DNA of 25,879 nucleotides from contig CAJTXH010000029.1 in the NCBI GenBank assembly GCA_910580005.1, positions 1-25,879 on the forward strand, in the 5' to 3' direction. The notes below the pieces were generated by a model. It was not told the origin of the DNA and did no database searches. It worked only from the letters and a program-made list of their open reading frames with translations. Positions 25,640-25,879 of the stretch are shown here, piece by piece. A program made the position numbers and the translations under genes. Numbering within the stretch: position 1 is the first letter of the stretch; each line of letters starts with the position of its first letter. Source of the DNA: an uncultured Lachnospiraceae bacterium. GTDB taxonomy: Bacteria; Bacillota; Clostridia; Lachnospirales; Lachnospiraceae.

Positions 25640-25879
25640 TTATCTTTTCTGCCTGTTGTTATCCTGTATTGCAGCTGGGAATATTCTTTTCCCGTCAAGG
25701 TTCTTTCTGGCTACATCTGTTGCCATTGACATTTTCCTCATCTCTTTGTCATAATGGTAAACATTATTTGAAAGCCTTTCACCCAGTGGCACAGATGACA
25801 TATTAGTTTCATACACCATTTCCGCAAGGTTTTCCGGGTTTCCCATATCCACAGAAACTGCAAGGACCTCATGCACTGA
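25640..25879 (-). CDS. Unrecognised protein, C-terminal 79 residues (cut by window edge)
   Basis: The frame is open to the right edge, so the start is probably outside the window. A GTG at 25876 is in frame but no ribosome site can be seen. Visible residues include N-P-E-N-L-A-E-M-V-Y-E, then V-P-L-G-E-R-L-S-N-N-V-Y-H-Y-D, and a basic end (D-N-N-R-Q-K-R). No family is recognised. It lies directly ahead of the small protein and radC-like genes and is probably in the same operon. Confidence 0.6.
   Translation of the reverse strand, partial: SVHEVLAVSVDMGNPENLAEMVYETNMSSVPLGERLSNNVYHYDKEMRKMSMATDVARKNLDGKRIFPAAIQDNNRQKR

Overview
The window is the conjugation core of a Tn1549-type integrative and conjugative element (or a closely related conjugative plasmid). 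The host is probably a Clostridia/Lachnospiraceae-like Firmicute. Grounds: the PrgI, PcfB, VirD4, VirB4, VirB6, Maff2, NlpC/P60, MobC and relaxase set in this order, AGGAGG-type ribosome sites, an AT-leaning sequence, and accessory families (LPD28, DUF3991-Toprim, RadC-like JAB, a giant methylase-helicase) typical of such elements. No integrase, excisionase, resistance gene or attachment site is visible, so both ends of the element lie outside the window.

Every supported gene is on the minus strand, so transcription runs from high to low coordinates. Right block (25879-23936): a partial unrecognised gene, a 56-residue protein, a RadC-like JAB protein and a DUF3991-Toprim primase-like protein, overlapping or closely packed. 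Next is a 500-base non-coding interval (23435-23935). It holds eight GGGGTCA iterons spaced 21, 21, 32, 21, 21, 32 and 21 bases, an AT-rich tract, and about 100 bases of nested inverted repeats. I read this as a candidate origin region (oriT and/or a replication origin).

Mobilisation block (23434-17420): LPD28 protein, MobC, the relaxase and a coiled-coil protein. The relaxase gene is split by a complete 2476-base group II intron (19469-21944) with its own RT-maturase-HNH protein. Removing it restores a 408-residue frame directly after the catalytic histidine motif.

Transfer-channel block (17399-6649): PcfB, VirD4 coupling protein, Maff2 (VirB2-like), VirB6-like membrane protein, PrgI (VirB3-like), a C5 DNA methyltransferase, VirB4 ATPase and a 3D plus NlpC/P60 wall hydrolase.

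Left block (6619-1): a small hypothetical protein, an MT-A70 adenine methyltransferase and a giant ArdC-like/methylase/SNF2-helicase protein. The last is interrupted at a conserved helicase motif by what looks like the first 48 bases of a second group II intron.

Working model: the Toprim, RadC-like and helicase proteins process element DNA. MobC and relaxase nick at an origin near 23.5-23.9 kb. PcfB and VirD4 dock the relaxosome to a minimal Gram-positive type IV channel whose wall hydrolase opens peptidoglycan, and the methyltransferases protect incoming DNA. Two introns may make transfer functions depend on RNA splicing.
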